Notes: a model not told the origin generated them from the letters alone. A DNA stretch of 64,000 nucleotides from Nitrosomonas sp. (GCA_016721865.1 JADKHF010000053.1:1-64000); one strand, 5' to 3'. Shown: positions 50,842-61,685, numbered from the stretch's first letter. Numbers and translations are program-made.

Positions 50842-52036
50842 ATGGAAAATAAAGAACGGATGTATGCGAACGAATCCCATGCAGCGGGCACAATCAGCAC
50901 ACGCTTCCACAACAGCGTTACGTCCAGTACGCTCGCATTGATATTGGCGGGCGGGCGTGGCAGCCGTTTGCATCAATTGACGGATTGGCGCGCCAAACCG
51001 GCAGTTCCTTTTGGCGGGAAGTTCCGCATCATTGATTTTCCACTTTCCAACTGTGTTAATTCAGGTGTCCGACGCATAGGCGTCGTTACGCAATACAAAT
51101 CACAGAGTTTGATCCGTCATATTCAGCATGGCTGGAGCTTTCTCGATGGACGATTCAAAGAATTTGTCGAACTGCTGCCCGCCCAGCAAAGAACCGCCGA
51201 AGAAACGTGGTATCAGGGCACAGCCGATGCGGTGTTCCAGAACGTAGATATCTTGCAGCGTCATGATGCAAAGTATGTATTGATCCTGGGCGGCGATCAC
51301 ATTTACAAAATGGATTACAGCAAGTTGCTGGCCGAACATATCGAGAAAGCAGCCGATATGACGGTGGCTTGTCTTGAAGTTCCAGTAGAGGAAGCCAGTG
51401 CTTTTGGCGTGATGGGTGTGAATAATGAATGGCAAGTAACCAGTTTTGCTGAAAAGCCGGATAATCCCGTACCGATACCGGATCAACCCCAAAAAGCGCT
51501 GGTGAGCATGGGAATTTACGTTTTTAACGCTGCGTTTCTTTTTGAGCAATTAATTCGTGACCATAATGCAGATAACTCGTCGCATGACTTTGGTAAAGAT
51601 ATCATCCCGTATCTGGTGCCGCGTTATCGCGTATTTGCTCACCGATTCTTAAATAGCTGCGTGAATATGGCATCGGGTATACCGTACTGGCGGGATGTGG
51701 GGACGGTGGATGCTTATTGGGAGGCTAATTTTGATCTTACTACGGTGACACCAGAGCTCAATCTCTACGATGAAGATTGGCCGATCTGGACGCACCAGGA
51801 ACAATTGCCGCCTGCCAAATTTGTTTTTGATGATGAGGATCGCCGTGGTCAAGCGCTTGATTCTTCCGTATCGGGCGGTTGTATCATCAGCGGTGCGACG
51901 GTGCGTCGTTCTTTACTGTTTTCCAATGTAAAAGCACGCAGCTTCAGCAGTGTCGAAGATTCCGTCATACTGCCTAATGTGGAAATAGGCAGATATGCCC
52001 GTCTACGACGTGTCGTCGTGGAAAAACAATGTATCC
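50842..52036 (+). CDS. glgC: Glucose-1-phosphate adenylyltransferase, 3'-truncated
   Basis: GlgC makes ADP-glucose, the glycogen precursor. The N-terminal motif is GGRGSRLHQLTDWRAKPAV; GTADAVFQNVDIL, GGDHIYKMDYSKLL, and MASGIPYWRDVGTVDAYWEA follow. The C-terminal beta-helix is good up to LPNVEIGRYARLRRVVVEK, after which the frame runs into unrelated residues. About 40 residues that should follow, including the usual GEDP... end, are missing because the next gene begins in another frame directly after. The open frame to 52110 is an overrun. So glgC seems truncated by a deletion near 52030. Confidence 0.88.
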
Positions 52037-53713
52037 ATGCATCAACCGGATTACCGGGATTATGTAACCAAAGAATTCGTTTTGCCGTGGGTGTACCTGC
52101 ATGCCATTAAAGACTATACCGATATGGCCTATCACCTGGAGATGCATCCAAAAACCAAAGCGGTGATCAATTTTGTCCCAGTACTGTTGGATCAATTGGA
52201 AGATTTCACTGAACAATTTTCCCTGGAGCAGATACGTTGCCCTTTGCTGCGCCTGTTAGCCACGCCCGAGCTCGAGCATATCTCCATGCAGGATCGCCTA
52301 TATATATTTGACAGCTGTTTTCTCAGCAATCATAAAACGATGCTGGAGCCTTACCCGGCCTATAAACGCCTGCATGAGCTTTACAATATCCTTAACCAGC
52401 GCGGCGAGAGGGAATTAATCTATTTTTCCGGGCAATATCTGGCAGATCTTCTGGTGTGGTATCACTTGGCATGGATGGGTGAAAGTGTACGCCGGAATAA
52501 CGAGTTCGTAATGCAGTTGATGGCAAAAAGTGAAGGGTTTACCCATGCAGATCGGCTGCAATTATTCAATCTGATCGGGGAATTGATCCAGAGTTTGATT
52601 CCACGCTACCGCAAACTCGCCGAATCTGGTCAAATTGAATTGTCCACCACCCCTCATTATCATCCGCTTGCCCCGCTGATGATTGATTTTTCTTCCGCCC
52701 GGGACAGCCAGCCCGATGTAACGTTACCGGCGTATAATATTTATCCAGGCGGACGCGGTCGTGTCGCATTTCATCTGTCCTCGGCAATCACCAGTCACAC
52801 GCAGCGTTTTAATGAGAAGCCTTCCGGTATCTGGCCTGCTGAAGGCGCCATATCAACAGCATTATTGAAAATCCTGGCAGAACAAAATTGTCATTGGAGC
52901 GCCAGTGGTGAAGGTGTTCTGGTTAATAGCCTGCGCAGCGCTTATCCGGATGCACCATTGCCGGAGCGCAATAGTTATTTATATCATCCCTACCGGATTG
53001 CGGGAGAGACCGAACAAATCACCTGTTTTTTTCGTGATGATCAATTATCCGATTTGATCGGTTTTGAATATTCCAAATGGTTCGGACGTGATGCGGCGGA
53101 AAATTTCATACAATCAATAGAACGCATTTACCACAGCACACCGGCCGAACAAAGCCCGGTTGTCAGTGTCATTCTGGATGGAGAAAATGCCTGGGAATCC
53201 TATCCCTACAATGGGTTTTATTTTCTTGATGACCTTTACGGTCTACTCGACAACCACCCGTTTATTCGCACCACAACTTATCATGACTATCTCGCCCGCG
53301 CTGAAAACATGGATAATACTATGACATTACCAACGCTGGCTTCCGGTAGCTGGGTATATGGAACATTTTCCACCTGGATCGGCGATAAGGACAAGAATTG
53401 CGCCTGGGATATGCTATGCACAGCCAAACACAGTTTTGATCTGGTGATGCAAAGTGACCGGCTGACCGATGAAGAAAAAATCCAGGTCAGCCGGCAATTG
53501 GCATCCTGTGAAAGCTCCGATTGGTTCTGGTGGTTTGGCGATTACAATTCAGCACATTCGGTAGCAAGTTTCGATCAACTATTCAGGAAAAACTTGATGA
53601 ACCTTTATCATCTACTGAAACTGCCGGTACCCGCATCAGTACTCGCCCCATTAGCAAAGGTAATGAACAAACTGAAGAAAGCGGCACCATGCGGCGATCT
53701 TCATAATACCTGA
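52037..53713 (+). CDS. Glycoside hydrolase family 57 protein, 5'-truncated
   Basis: A GH57 enzyme, amylase-like. The readable protein starts MHQPDYRDYVTKEFVLPWVY and continues through AIKDYTDMAYHLEMHP. GH57 proteins begin with a WHxHQP box; here only MHQP is left and the first 10-15 residues are missing, since the preceding bases belong to glgC. The catalytic part includes GIWPAEGAISTALLKIL and VVSVILDGENAWESYPYNG; FSTWIGDKDKNCAWD is near the end. About 560 residues are present. The substrate would be alpha-1,4-glucan. It is followed at 83 bases by a second GH57 gene. Confidence 0.85.
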   Translation: MHQPDYRDYVTKEFVLPWVYLHAIKDYTDMAYHLEMHPKTKAVINFVPVLLDQLEDFTEQFSLEQIRCPLLRLLATPELEHISMQDRLYIFDSCFLSNHKTMLEPYPAYKRLHELYNILNQRGERELIYFSGQYLADLLVWYHLAWMGESVRRNNEFVMQLMAKSEGFTHADRLQLFNLIGELIQSLIPRYRKLAESGQIELSTTPHYHPLAPLMIDFSSARDSQPDVTLPAYNIYPGGRGRVAFHLSSAITSHTQRFNEKPSGIWPAEGAISTALLKILAEQNCHWSASGEGVLVNSLRSAYPDAPLPERNSYLYHPYRIAGETEQITCFFRDDQLSDLIGFEYSKWFGRDAAENFIQSIERIYHSTPAEQSPVVSVILDGENAWESYPYNGFYFLDDLYGLLDNHPFIRTTTYHDYLARAENMDNTMTLPTLASGSWVYGTFSTWIGDKDKNCAWDMLCTAKHSFDLVMQSDRLTDEEKIQVSRQLASCESSDWFWWFGDYNSAHSVASFDQLFRKNLMNLYHLLKLPVPASVLAPLAKVMNKLKKAAPCGDLHNT

Positions 53714-53795
53714 TTGATTTAAAACGGCATGCAGCAGTTTTAAAATCAGGGTTTTTGGATGCCCAGATTTCTAACAAGATTATCGGAATAATTGA

Positions 53796-55815
53796 ATGTC
53801 ACAACCTGTATCGCTCCTTTTTGGTGTTCATGCACACCAACCCGTTGGCAATTTTCCCAGCGTTCTGGCTGACGCACATTTGCGTTGCTACAAACCCTTC
53901 CTGCAAGTACTTTATCGCTATCCCGATTTCCGTTTTGCAGTCCATTTCTCTGGCTGGCTGCTCGATTACCTGATGCAACATTATCCCGAAGATATGGTAT
54001 TACTCCGTGAAATGGTTCTGCGAAAACAAGTGGAGTTATTCGGCGCGGGCGATACTGAACCGGTTCTGGCGGTTATTCCAAACCGTGACCGGATCGGACA
54101 AATTCAAACCTTCTCCAACAAACTGGCAGCAAAGCTAGGGCAACGCCCGCAAGGCGCATGGCTGACAGAACGCGTGTGGGAATCAACCGTAGTCCCGGCA
54201 CTCGCGGATTGTGGAATCCGTTATGTGATTGTCGATGATTACCATTTTCTGTGTGCTGGCAGAACATCTGCGGAATTAAATGGATATTTCACTACCGAGG
54301 AAGATACACGTACACTCGACTTATTCCCTATTTCTGAAACTTTACGCTACAAAATCCCCTTTTCCCCCGTTGAGGAAACAATCGCTTATCTGGAATCATT
54401 GGCAGATAATCATTCGTCAAATACCAGCGCCGCAGCGATTTATTTTGATGATATCGAAAAATTTGGCATCTGGCCCGAAACTTACCAGTGGGTCTATGAA
54501 AAAGGCTGGCTAGAGCAATTTATTCAAGGCGTGCTCGCATCAACAAAATTTGCCCCGGCACTATAGCGAATATCATGCCAGTGAAAAAACGCGGGGCATT
54601 GTCTATTTACCCACGGTATCCTATATCGAAATGAATGAATGGACGCTGCCTGCCCAATCTGCCAATACATACGCAGACCTGGTACAACAGGCCAAAGCAA
54701 GCGGCTGGTATGAACACAAAAAAGCATTTCTACGCGGCGGCATCTGGAAAAACTTCTTTTCACGTTACCCTGAATCAAATTGGATGCATAAGCGCATGTT
54801 AGGGCTTTCCGAGCGATTGAATGTGCTGCCGAAAAAACATCGCACCAATCAGATGCAACAGAAGCTCTATGAATCCCAGGCCAATGATGCCTATTGGCAT
54901 GGCCTGTTCGGTGGTTTGTATCTTCCGCATCTGCGACGCGCTGTGTACGGAGCGCTCGTTGAACTGGAAGCATTGCTGGATGCCTGCATGCCACGTCCAA
55001 TCTCTCTTACCGAAGACACCGATCTGGATGGCGTGAAAGAAGCCTATCACCACAATGGCATACTCCAGGCAGTCGTGAAGCTGGATAGCTTTGCCAGTAT
55101 TTGTGAACTGGATGCTTATGGGCTGAAACATAACTTCGGCGATACGCTGCGCTGCCAGGCCGAGCACTATTACCAGAAAATTCAACCAGGCGAGCATCCT
55201 GCATCCAACCATGCCACCACCACTGGCATTGCTTCGGCACATGACAGAATCAGCTATAAACACGAGATCAATGCGGAAGATATCGTAGCCGACGACCATC
55301 CAAGAAGCCTGTTCGTAGATCGATTGGATGGCGTGTTTATCACCTATCGATCCAAGAATTCAGCGCTTGAAAATAATTACTTTCAATCCGAAAATACCGC
55401 GTATCCAATTCAGAAACACATCATACTTGACAATAATCAACTACAAGTTGCCTATCGTTTTACCGCGAAAATGGCACAGATGTTCAGCACCGAAATTAAT
55501 CTCGCCATGCCAAGCTGCGATGGAATGGGCGGGCGTTACATTTACCAGGGCGGAATCCCCGGCGGGTTTGGTCAAGTGCTTGAACTGTCTGGTTTGACTG
55601 AAATAACACTGGACGATGATACGTTAGGTGGCAGTGTTGTGCTGAGAACCTCCTCCCCTGTGACATTTTTTGCACAACCGCATTTTTCCGTATCACAATC
55701 TGAAAGCGGTTTTGAAAAAATCATGCAGGCAACGACTCTCTTATTGGAATGGCCGGTTACAACGCAAGAATTGATCGTCACACTGGAGATCAATGCAAGA
55801 GAAATTCAACCGTGA
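53796..55815 (+). CDS. GH57 alpha-glucanotransferase/amylase, one frameshift
   Basis: A second GH57 enzyme, of the 4-alpha-glucanotransferase type. The N-terminal box FGVHAHQPVGNF is complete; VELFGAGDTEPVLAVIP carries the nucleophile Glu, GAWLTERVWE follows, and YFDDIEKFGIWP contains the acid/base Asp. The first frame stops at 54566; PRHYSEYHASEKTRGIVYLP continues in the next from about 54550, so one indel near 54545 is needed. The C-terminal half (DUF1925/DUF1926-like) has the beta-sandwich with IYQGGIPGGFGQVLEL. Restored length is about 672 residues. Confidence 0.88.
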
Positions 55816-55909
55816 TCTGTGAAGAACTTTCCGGTATGGATACCTGCTATGGAAAGCGCCCTATAGTGCAATCAAAAAGATTCATGATCATCAGCGATTA
55901 AAGCAAACT

Positions 55910-57544
55910 ATGTCATCTCTTACTCAATCACCCGCTTGGCTTGCCTTACAAGCACATCAATCTGCCATGGCGCACCAACATCTGCGTACGTTATTTCAAA
56001 ATGATCCGCAGCGCTTTGAGAAGTTCTCACTGATTTTCAATGATATTTTGATCGATTTTGCGAAACAGCCGGTTACTCGCGAAACGATTGACTTATTGCT
56101 GGCGCTGGCACATCAACAAGAACTGCCAAGCTGGATTAAGCGTATGTTCGCGGGAGAGAAAATCAATTCGACGGAACATCGGGCCGCACTGCACATTGCG
56201 CTGCGTAACGAACATACCCTTCAAGTTGATGGTGTGGATGTCTTGCCTGAGATTAAACGGGTATTAAAACAAATGGAGCGCTTTTCAAGCGCCGTACAAA
56301 GCGGTGCGCGCAGAGGATATACAGGGAAAATTTTTACCGATATCGTTAACATCGGCATCGGCGGCTCGGATCTCGGGCCGGTCATGGTGACTGAGGCACT
56401 TAAACCCTATCAATTAAACGGTATCACACCACACTTTGTCTCAAACATTGATGGCGCGCAGCTATCCGAAACGTTGCGGCATCTTGATCCAGCCACAACA
56501 TTGTTTGTGATCGCTTCGAAAACTTTCACCACGCAAGAAACACTGACCAATGCACATTCTGCACGAAAATGGTTTCTGACTCACGGCGGCAGTGAGAAAG
56601 ATATCGCCCTTCATTTTGTTCCGGTTTCCACCAATCGTTCTGCAGTGGAGAAATTCGGTATTAATCCCGACAACATGTTTGAATTCTGGGATTGGGTAGG
56701 CGGACGCTATTCGTTATGGTCAGCGATCGGCCTGCCGATTGCTTTGACCATCGGCATGGACAATTTTTATTCTCTGCTTGCGGGCGCACGCGAAATGGAT
56801 CAGCATTTTGCCACAGCCCCGTTAGCAGAAAACCTCCCGGTTATGCTGGGCCTGATGGGTATCTGGCACATTAATTTTTTCGGCACGTCGTCGCATGCGG
56901 TGCTGCCGTACGATCAATCCATGCACCGTTTCCCCGCGTATTTACAGCAACTTGAAATGGAGAGTAATGGCAAGCGTATTACCCGTGACGGAGAAGTCGT
57001 CGATTATGCGACCGGAGCAGTCGTTTGGGGCGAACCGGGAACCAACGGTCAACACGCTTTTTACCAGCTATTGCATCAAGGAACACAAACCGTTCCGGCT
57101 GACTTCCTGGCCCCTTGCCAAAGCCATTATCCGATGAATCAACATCACCGCATATTATTGGCCAATTTCTTTGCCCAGACTGAGGCATTGATGGCTGGCA
57201 AGAATGAGCACGAAGTGCGTACTGAACTTGCTTCACAAGGTTTAAGCGATGAATCCCTTGAAAAGCTATTACCGCATAAAGTTTTTCCTGGAAATCGTCC
57301 GACTACTTCCATTTTGTTCAAAAAACTCGACCCCAGAACGCTGGGTTCGCTCATTGCCCTGTATGAGCATAAAGTTTTTGTGCAAAGCGTGATCTGGAAC
57401 ATCAATCCATTTGACCAATGGGGCGTGGAACTGGGCAAACAGCTGGCCGGGAAAATCCTGACTGATCTGGAACAAGGCACTACCGTGGCTTCCCATGATG
57501 CCTCCACCAATGGATTGATCAATTATTTCAAAGCAAACCAGTAA
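55910..57544 (+). CDS. pgi: Glucose-6-phosphate isomerase
   Basis: Pgi interconverts glucose-6-P and fructose-6-P; 544 residues, intact. The signature is visible in VNIGIGGSDLGPVMV, the substrate loop VIASKTFTTQETL, the catalytic Glu in MESNGKRITRDG, and the Lys/His region VFPGNRPTTSILF. It sits between the GH57 gene and glgA on the same strand, only 12 bases before glgA, so translation of the two is likely coupled within a glycogen operon. Confidence 0.97.
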   Translation: MSSLTQSPAWLALQAHQSAMAHQHLRTLFQNDPQRFEKFSLIFNDILIDFAKQPVTRETIDLLLALAHQQELPSWIKRMFAGEKINSTEHRAALHIALRNEHTLQVDGVDVLPEIKRVLKQMERFSSAVQSGARRGYTGKIFTDIVNIGIGGSDLGPVMVTEALKPYQLNGITPHFVSNIDGAQLSETLRHLDPATTLFVIASKTFTTQETLTNAHSARKWFLTHGGSEKDIALHFVPVSTNRSAVEKFGINPDNMFEFWDWVGGRYSLWSAIGLPIALTIGMDNFYSLLAGAREMDQHFATAPLAENLPVMLGLMGIWHINFFGTSSHAVLPYDQSMHRFPAYLQQLEMESNGKRITRDGEVVDYATGAVVWGEPGTNGQHAFYQLLHQGTQTVPADFLAPCQSHYPMNQHHRILLANFFAQTEALMAGKNEHEVRTELASQGLSDESLEKLLPHKVFPGNRPTTSILFKKLDPRTLGSLIALYEHKVFVQSVIWNINPFDQWGVELGKQLAGKILTDLEQGTTVASHDASTNGLINYFKANQ

Positions 57545-57556
57545 ACATACACCTCC

Positions 57557-59028
57557 ATGCCGCCATCCCATGAACTTCGCGTTCTGTTCATTACTTCTGA
57601 AGTTTTCCCGTTGTGCAAAACTGGTGGTTTGGGAGATGTCAGCGCAGCGCTGCCGACAGCGCTGCGGTCGCAGCAAACCGATGTAAGACTTCTGCTGCCG
57701 GGCTACCCAAAGGTTCTGTCCGGTGTTAAATACAAATCCAAAGTGGCCGAGTTCAATACCTTGCCACAATTTCCGCCCGCCACACTGCTCTCAGCGCGGT
57801 TATCGCTGAGCAAATCCGAAAACATTCCGGTCTTTGTGATCGACTGCCCGGGGTTATATCACCGCGAAGGCGGCCCTTATATGGATACGCTTGGGCGCGA
57901 CTGGCCGGATAATGCATTACGTTTTGGCTTACTGTCGAAAATTGGCGCTATTCTGTCCAGCGACGCCAGTCCGCTTGCCTGGCGCCCGCAAATTGCGCAT
58001 TGTAATGATTGGCAAAGTGGCCTCACCCCCGCTTATCTGCATTTTCATCCAGGGAAAAAAGCAGCCACGCTGATGACGATCCATAATCTCGCGTTCCAGG
58101 GTATCTTTCCATCCGGCAGTGTTACTCAGTTGGGACTGCCTCTGGAGAGTTTTGATATCAACGGTGTTGAATATTATGCCAACATGTCCTTTCTCAAAGG
58201 AGGACTCTATTATGCCGATCATATCACTACGGTAAGCCCCAATTATGCCAAGGAAATTCAGACAGAGTCATTGGGTTTTGGCTTGCAGGGATTACTGGCA
58301 GCACGCCACCGCCATCTCACCGGCATTATTAATGGCATAGATACCAGAGAATGGGATCCTGCTACAGACCCCCATTTGGTAAAAACTACACCAGCAAAAA
58401 TATCCGATAAAGCAGCGAATAAAAGTGCTTTACAGCAGCAGATGGGGCTGGCGATTGAAGCTGATATTCCGCTATTCGGTGTAGTCAGCCGTTTGAATCA
58501 CCAGAAAGGCACTGATCTGCTGATACAAATAGCATCCCAACTGGTAAAAATACCTGCGCAACTGGTTGTGCTCGGCAGCGATCATGCCGACCTGGAACAC
58601 CAATTATCCACATTAACCCAAAGTTACCCCGATGCAATAGCTGTCCGTATCGGTTTTAATGAAGCCTTATCGCATTTGATTGAAGCAGGCGCAGATTGCT
58701 TCCTGATGCCATCCGTTTCGAACCATGCGGTTTGAATCAAATGTATAGCCAGTGTTATGGCACGCCACCGGTAGTACATGCCACCGGTGGCCTGCTGGAC
58801 ACGGTGGTGGATTACACACCGGCAAGACTTGCCGACGGAAGTGCCAGCGGCTTTTTATTTTATTCAATGACCGCCGACGGCCTGCTGAGCACGATAAAAC
58901 GTGCATCTCTCGCTTATCATGATAAAAAAGTCTGGCAGCGCTTGCAGAAAAACGGCATGGCAAAAGACTTCAGTTGGCATGCCAGCGCGGCGGCTTATCG
59001 GGAAATTTATTTGTCGTTGTTACCCTGA
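57557..59028 (+). CDS. glgA: Glycogen synthase (ADP-glucose), one frameshift
   Basis: A GT5 enzyme that transfers glucose from ADP-glucose to glycogen. The N-terminal motif KTGGLGDVSAALPTAL with the conserved Lys-x-Gly-Gly is present; HCNDWQSGLTPAYL, TVSPNYAKEI, GIINGIDTREWDP and SRLNHQKGTDLL follow. The first frame ends at 58735, just after CFLMPS; the C-terminal RFEPCGLNQMYSQCYGTPPV lies in another frame and runs to 59028. One missing base near 58712 explains this. Restored length of about 490 residues is normal. It is the last gene of the cluster. Confidence 0.93.
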
Positions 59029-59086
59029 TTCCAGGATCCTGACTAATCGTAATCATGCCATCAGTGTACGCTTCACAAGATAGTCA

Positions 59087-60361
59087 TCAATCAAGCGCTT
59101 CCGTATTAAAAGCGCCGCACATGGACAGATCGGATTCATTGACGGCAGGAAGCTGCGCCGCCAGAGTACGCAATGCCGTACGCAAGCCTTCTTCAAGCAC
59201 CGGATGATAAAACGGCAGACGCAGCAACTGCTGCACCGTGAGCGAGCGATCAATAGCCAGCGCCAGCAGATGTGCCATATGCTCGCCAGCAGGTGCGCAC
59301 ATTTCCGCACCCAATAACCGGCCGCTTACCGCGTCGGCATAAAGACGCTGAATGCCCTTGTTCCGCTGGCCAGCACGCGCCCGTCCCTGCCGGTCAAAAT
59401 GCACCTCTCCAACCAGAATCTTTGCCGGGTCGAGTGCTTGAAAGCGACTGCCTACAACTGCGATGTTCGGATCAGCAAAAACAATGGCCAGTGGTGTCCG
59501 GCGTGTAAAGCAAATCGAATCAGGGCGCGCGGCATTCACCCCAGCGATGTATCCTTCATCGGCAACTTCATGCAGCAGTGGCACCTGGTCATTCGCGTCA
59601 CCTGCCACAAATACTGGCAGATCGGCCACTTGCATGGTACCCGGATTTACAGGCGGCATACCGTTTTGATCAAGCGCGACTCCCAGTGTCTCGAAACCCA
59701 GATTGTCGATATTTGGACGACGCCCCAACGCAGCAAGCACACAATCGACCACCACTTCTATCTTTCCGGCACGTACCTGCACGCCTTCGCCCACTCGGCT
59801 CAACTCGGCTTTCTCACCCAGATATAGAGGGAATTCTCTCCCTAACAGATCTGTCGCCACTGCAATCACCTGTGGGTCTGTTAATCCAGCGATCGCTTGG
59901 CTACCGCCAAATGCCACCACTTTAATACCAAGCCGCGAAAGCGCCTGTGCCATCTCGGCACCGATAGGGCCCATTCCCACTACTGCCATGCGTGCAGGCA
60001 GAGTCTCCTGCTCAAACAAGGTATCCGTCGTGAGCAGCCGATTTCCTAATGAATTCCAGGGTTCAGGTACAACCGGACGCGATCCGGTAGCAATAATAAT
60101 TTTGTGCGCACGCAATTCCTCACCATTGACTTCCAGTCTATCCGGCGCAAGCAGACGCACACGCCCGGAAATGGCTCTTTCGCCCAGGTCTTCTGTCGTC
60201 TTTACTGTACTGGCAACAAAATCATCACGCAGCCGCCGCACACGCCGCAGTACAGCAGGTATATCAACTGTGAGCTGATCCCCACCGCGAATACCAAATT
60301 CATCAAAGGTACCGCGACGATGAAAGGCATTCGCCGCTTCAATCAGCGTCTTGGATGGCAT
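59087..60361 (-). CDS. FAD/NAD-linked disulfide reductase-like oxidoreductase, 5'-truncated
   Basis: Related to dihydrolipoamide dehydrogenase and mercuric reductase. It starts abruptly with MPSKTLIEAANAFHR, which in intact members directly follows the redox-active CxxxxC; the FAD-binding GxGxxG segment and the two cysteines (about 45 residues) are absent. What is left includes KIIIATGSRPVVPEP, the NAD-binding MAVVGMGPIGAEMAQAL, LPVFVAGDAND, and the dimerisation domain with LPFYHPVLEEGLRTAL (His-x4-Glu pair). The preceding gene's end overlaps the site where the missing part should be. As sequenced it cannot be active. Confidence 0.85.
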   Translation of the reverse strand: MPSKTLIEAANAFHRRGTFDEFGIRGGDQLTVDIPAVLRRVRRLRDDFVASTVKTTEDLGERAISGRVRLLAPDRLEVNGEELRAHKIIIATGSRPVVPEPWNSLGNRLLTTDTLFEQETLPARMAVVGMGPIGAEMAQALSRLGIKVVAFGGSQAIAGLTDPQVIAVATDLLGREFPLYLGEKAELSRVGEGVQVRAGKIEVVVDCVLAALGRRPNIDNLGFETLGVALDQNGMPPVNPGTMQVADLPVFVAGDANDQVPLLHEVADEGYIAGVNAARPDSICFTRRTPLAIVFADPNIAVVGSRFQALDPAKILVGEVHFDRQGRARAGQRNKGIQRLYADAVSGRLLGAEMCAPAGEHMAHLLALAIDRSLTVQQLLRLPFYHPVLEEGLRTALRTLAAQLPAVNESDLSMCGAFNTEALD

Positions 60362-61685
60362 GCTGTTCATTCAACTTCAACTCCAACACGAGATTGAAAA
60401 ATTCTATCGTGTCTTCCAGCGTTAGCAGCCGGCCGTCATGCAGATACGGTGGCGAATCTTTGATGCCGCGAAGCGGGAAAGTCTTGATCGGACCGTCGGC
60501 TGATGCTTTGCGGCCGTTAATCATGACCTCCTTGAAAAAACGCTCCACCTTCAAGTTGTGCATGAGGTTGTCGGTATAGTATGGCGGGGTATGGCAGGTC
60601 GCGCACTGGCCCTTTCCGAAAAAGATCTCCTGGCCGCGCCGCTCTTTTTCATTGGATTTAGCAGGATCAAGTTTACCCAAGACATTCAGCTTCGGTGCAG
60701 GCGGAAAATCGAGCAGCGCCTGAAACTCAGCCATGAAATGCACCTGACTGCCACGTTCGAGGATGTTGGTGCCTTTGCGCGACGCATCTGCCGGGATGCC
60801 ATCAAAATAGGCGGCGCGTTGCTCAAACTCCGTGAAATCTTCCACACTTTTCAGTGCCCGCTGCGAACCGAACAGACGCTGAATGTTCACACCCCTTAGC
60901 GTTGGTGTGTCCAACCGATGACGATATTCATTTGGCCGAGCATCTCCGGCCGTATGTGTAGCCGCGTTGGTATGACCGTTTGCGTGACAATCGAAGCAAG
61001 CTACGCCCTGATGCGCAAGTAAGCTGCGGCGGTCTTCAGTGGCATTGAACTGCTGCTGGGGAAACGGCGTAACCAGCAACCGCAATCCTTCACGTTGTTT
61101 GGGATTAAGAATATCCTTAAACAATTCATTGAAGTTTCTGAGCGTCACCAATTTCCCTTGCGAAACATCCCCCAAATCCGGCCGCGTCGTCAAATAAATG
61201 GGCGCCGGGAATTCTGGCAACAGGTGTTGCGGAAGATCGAAATCGAGGTCAAAACGCATCAAATCAAGACCAGTCTGACGCTTGGTTTCATCAATAAGCG
61301 GCTGCGGAAAAACCATACCACCTGCTTCGTGATGAGGATGTGGCAAAGGAAGAAAACCAGCAGGCCAGAGATTTTTGCTCTTAATATCTTCCGGCGTCAT
61401 GGCTGCGAGCCTCTCCCAGGTCATGCCTGAGGGCAAACGCGTCCGCACACCCTCCTGCACCGGTTTTCCATTGGACATGGTAACTTCCTGGGCTGGACGA
61501 TCAGCAAGATCATAACGCTCTAAAAGTAACGCTTGATGGCGTTTGGCGAATTCCGGCTTCTCATTCTGGAGGCGTTTGACTAGCGTGGCGAAATCTTCTT
61601 CGGCGGCAATCGTTACAGCGCTACAGATAAGTAAGGTGGCGGCCAACATAGCCGAAGGCCAATAGATACGGATTCTTGAGTTCAT
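60339..61685 (-). CDS. Di-haem cytochrome c peroxidase-like protein
   Basis: The signal peptide (ends CSAVTIAAEED) targets it to the periplasm. Two haem c sites are visible, CFDCHANGHTN and CATCHTPPY, with the peroxidase-type order and spacing of a MauG/CcpA-like protein. FPLRGIKDSPPYLHDGRLLT, the segment that binds the C-terminal haem pocket, is present. The C-terminus is atypical: FFNLVLELKLNEQ is followed by HAIQDAD, while usual members continue another 15 or so residues. The last bases seem to belong to the neighbouring oxidoreductase gene. It might reduce hydrogen peroxide or oxidise another substrate. Confidence 0.88.
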   Translation of the reverse strand: MNSRIRIYWPSAMLAATLLICSAVTIAAEEDFATLVKRLQNEKPEFAKRHQALLLERYDLADRPAQEVTMSNGKPVQEGVRTRLPSGMTWERLAAMTPEDIKSKNLWPAGFLPLPHPHHEAGGMVFPQPLIDETKRQTGLDLMRFDLDFDLPQHLLPEFPAPIYLTTRPDLGDVSQGKLVTLRNFNELFKDILNPKQREGLRLLVTPFPQQQFNATEDRRSLLAHQGVACFDCHANGHTNAATHTAGDARPNEYRHRLDTPTLRGVNIQRLFGSQRALKSVEDFTEFEQRAAYFDGIPADASRKGTNILERGSQVHFMAEFQALLDFPPAPKLNVLGKLDPAKSNEKERRGQEIFFGKGQCATCHTPPYYTDNLMHNLKVERFFKEVMINGRKASADGPIKTFPLRGIKDSPPYLHDGRLLTLEDTIEFFNLVLELKLNEQHAIQDAD

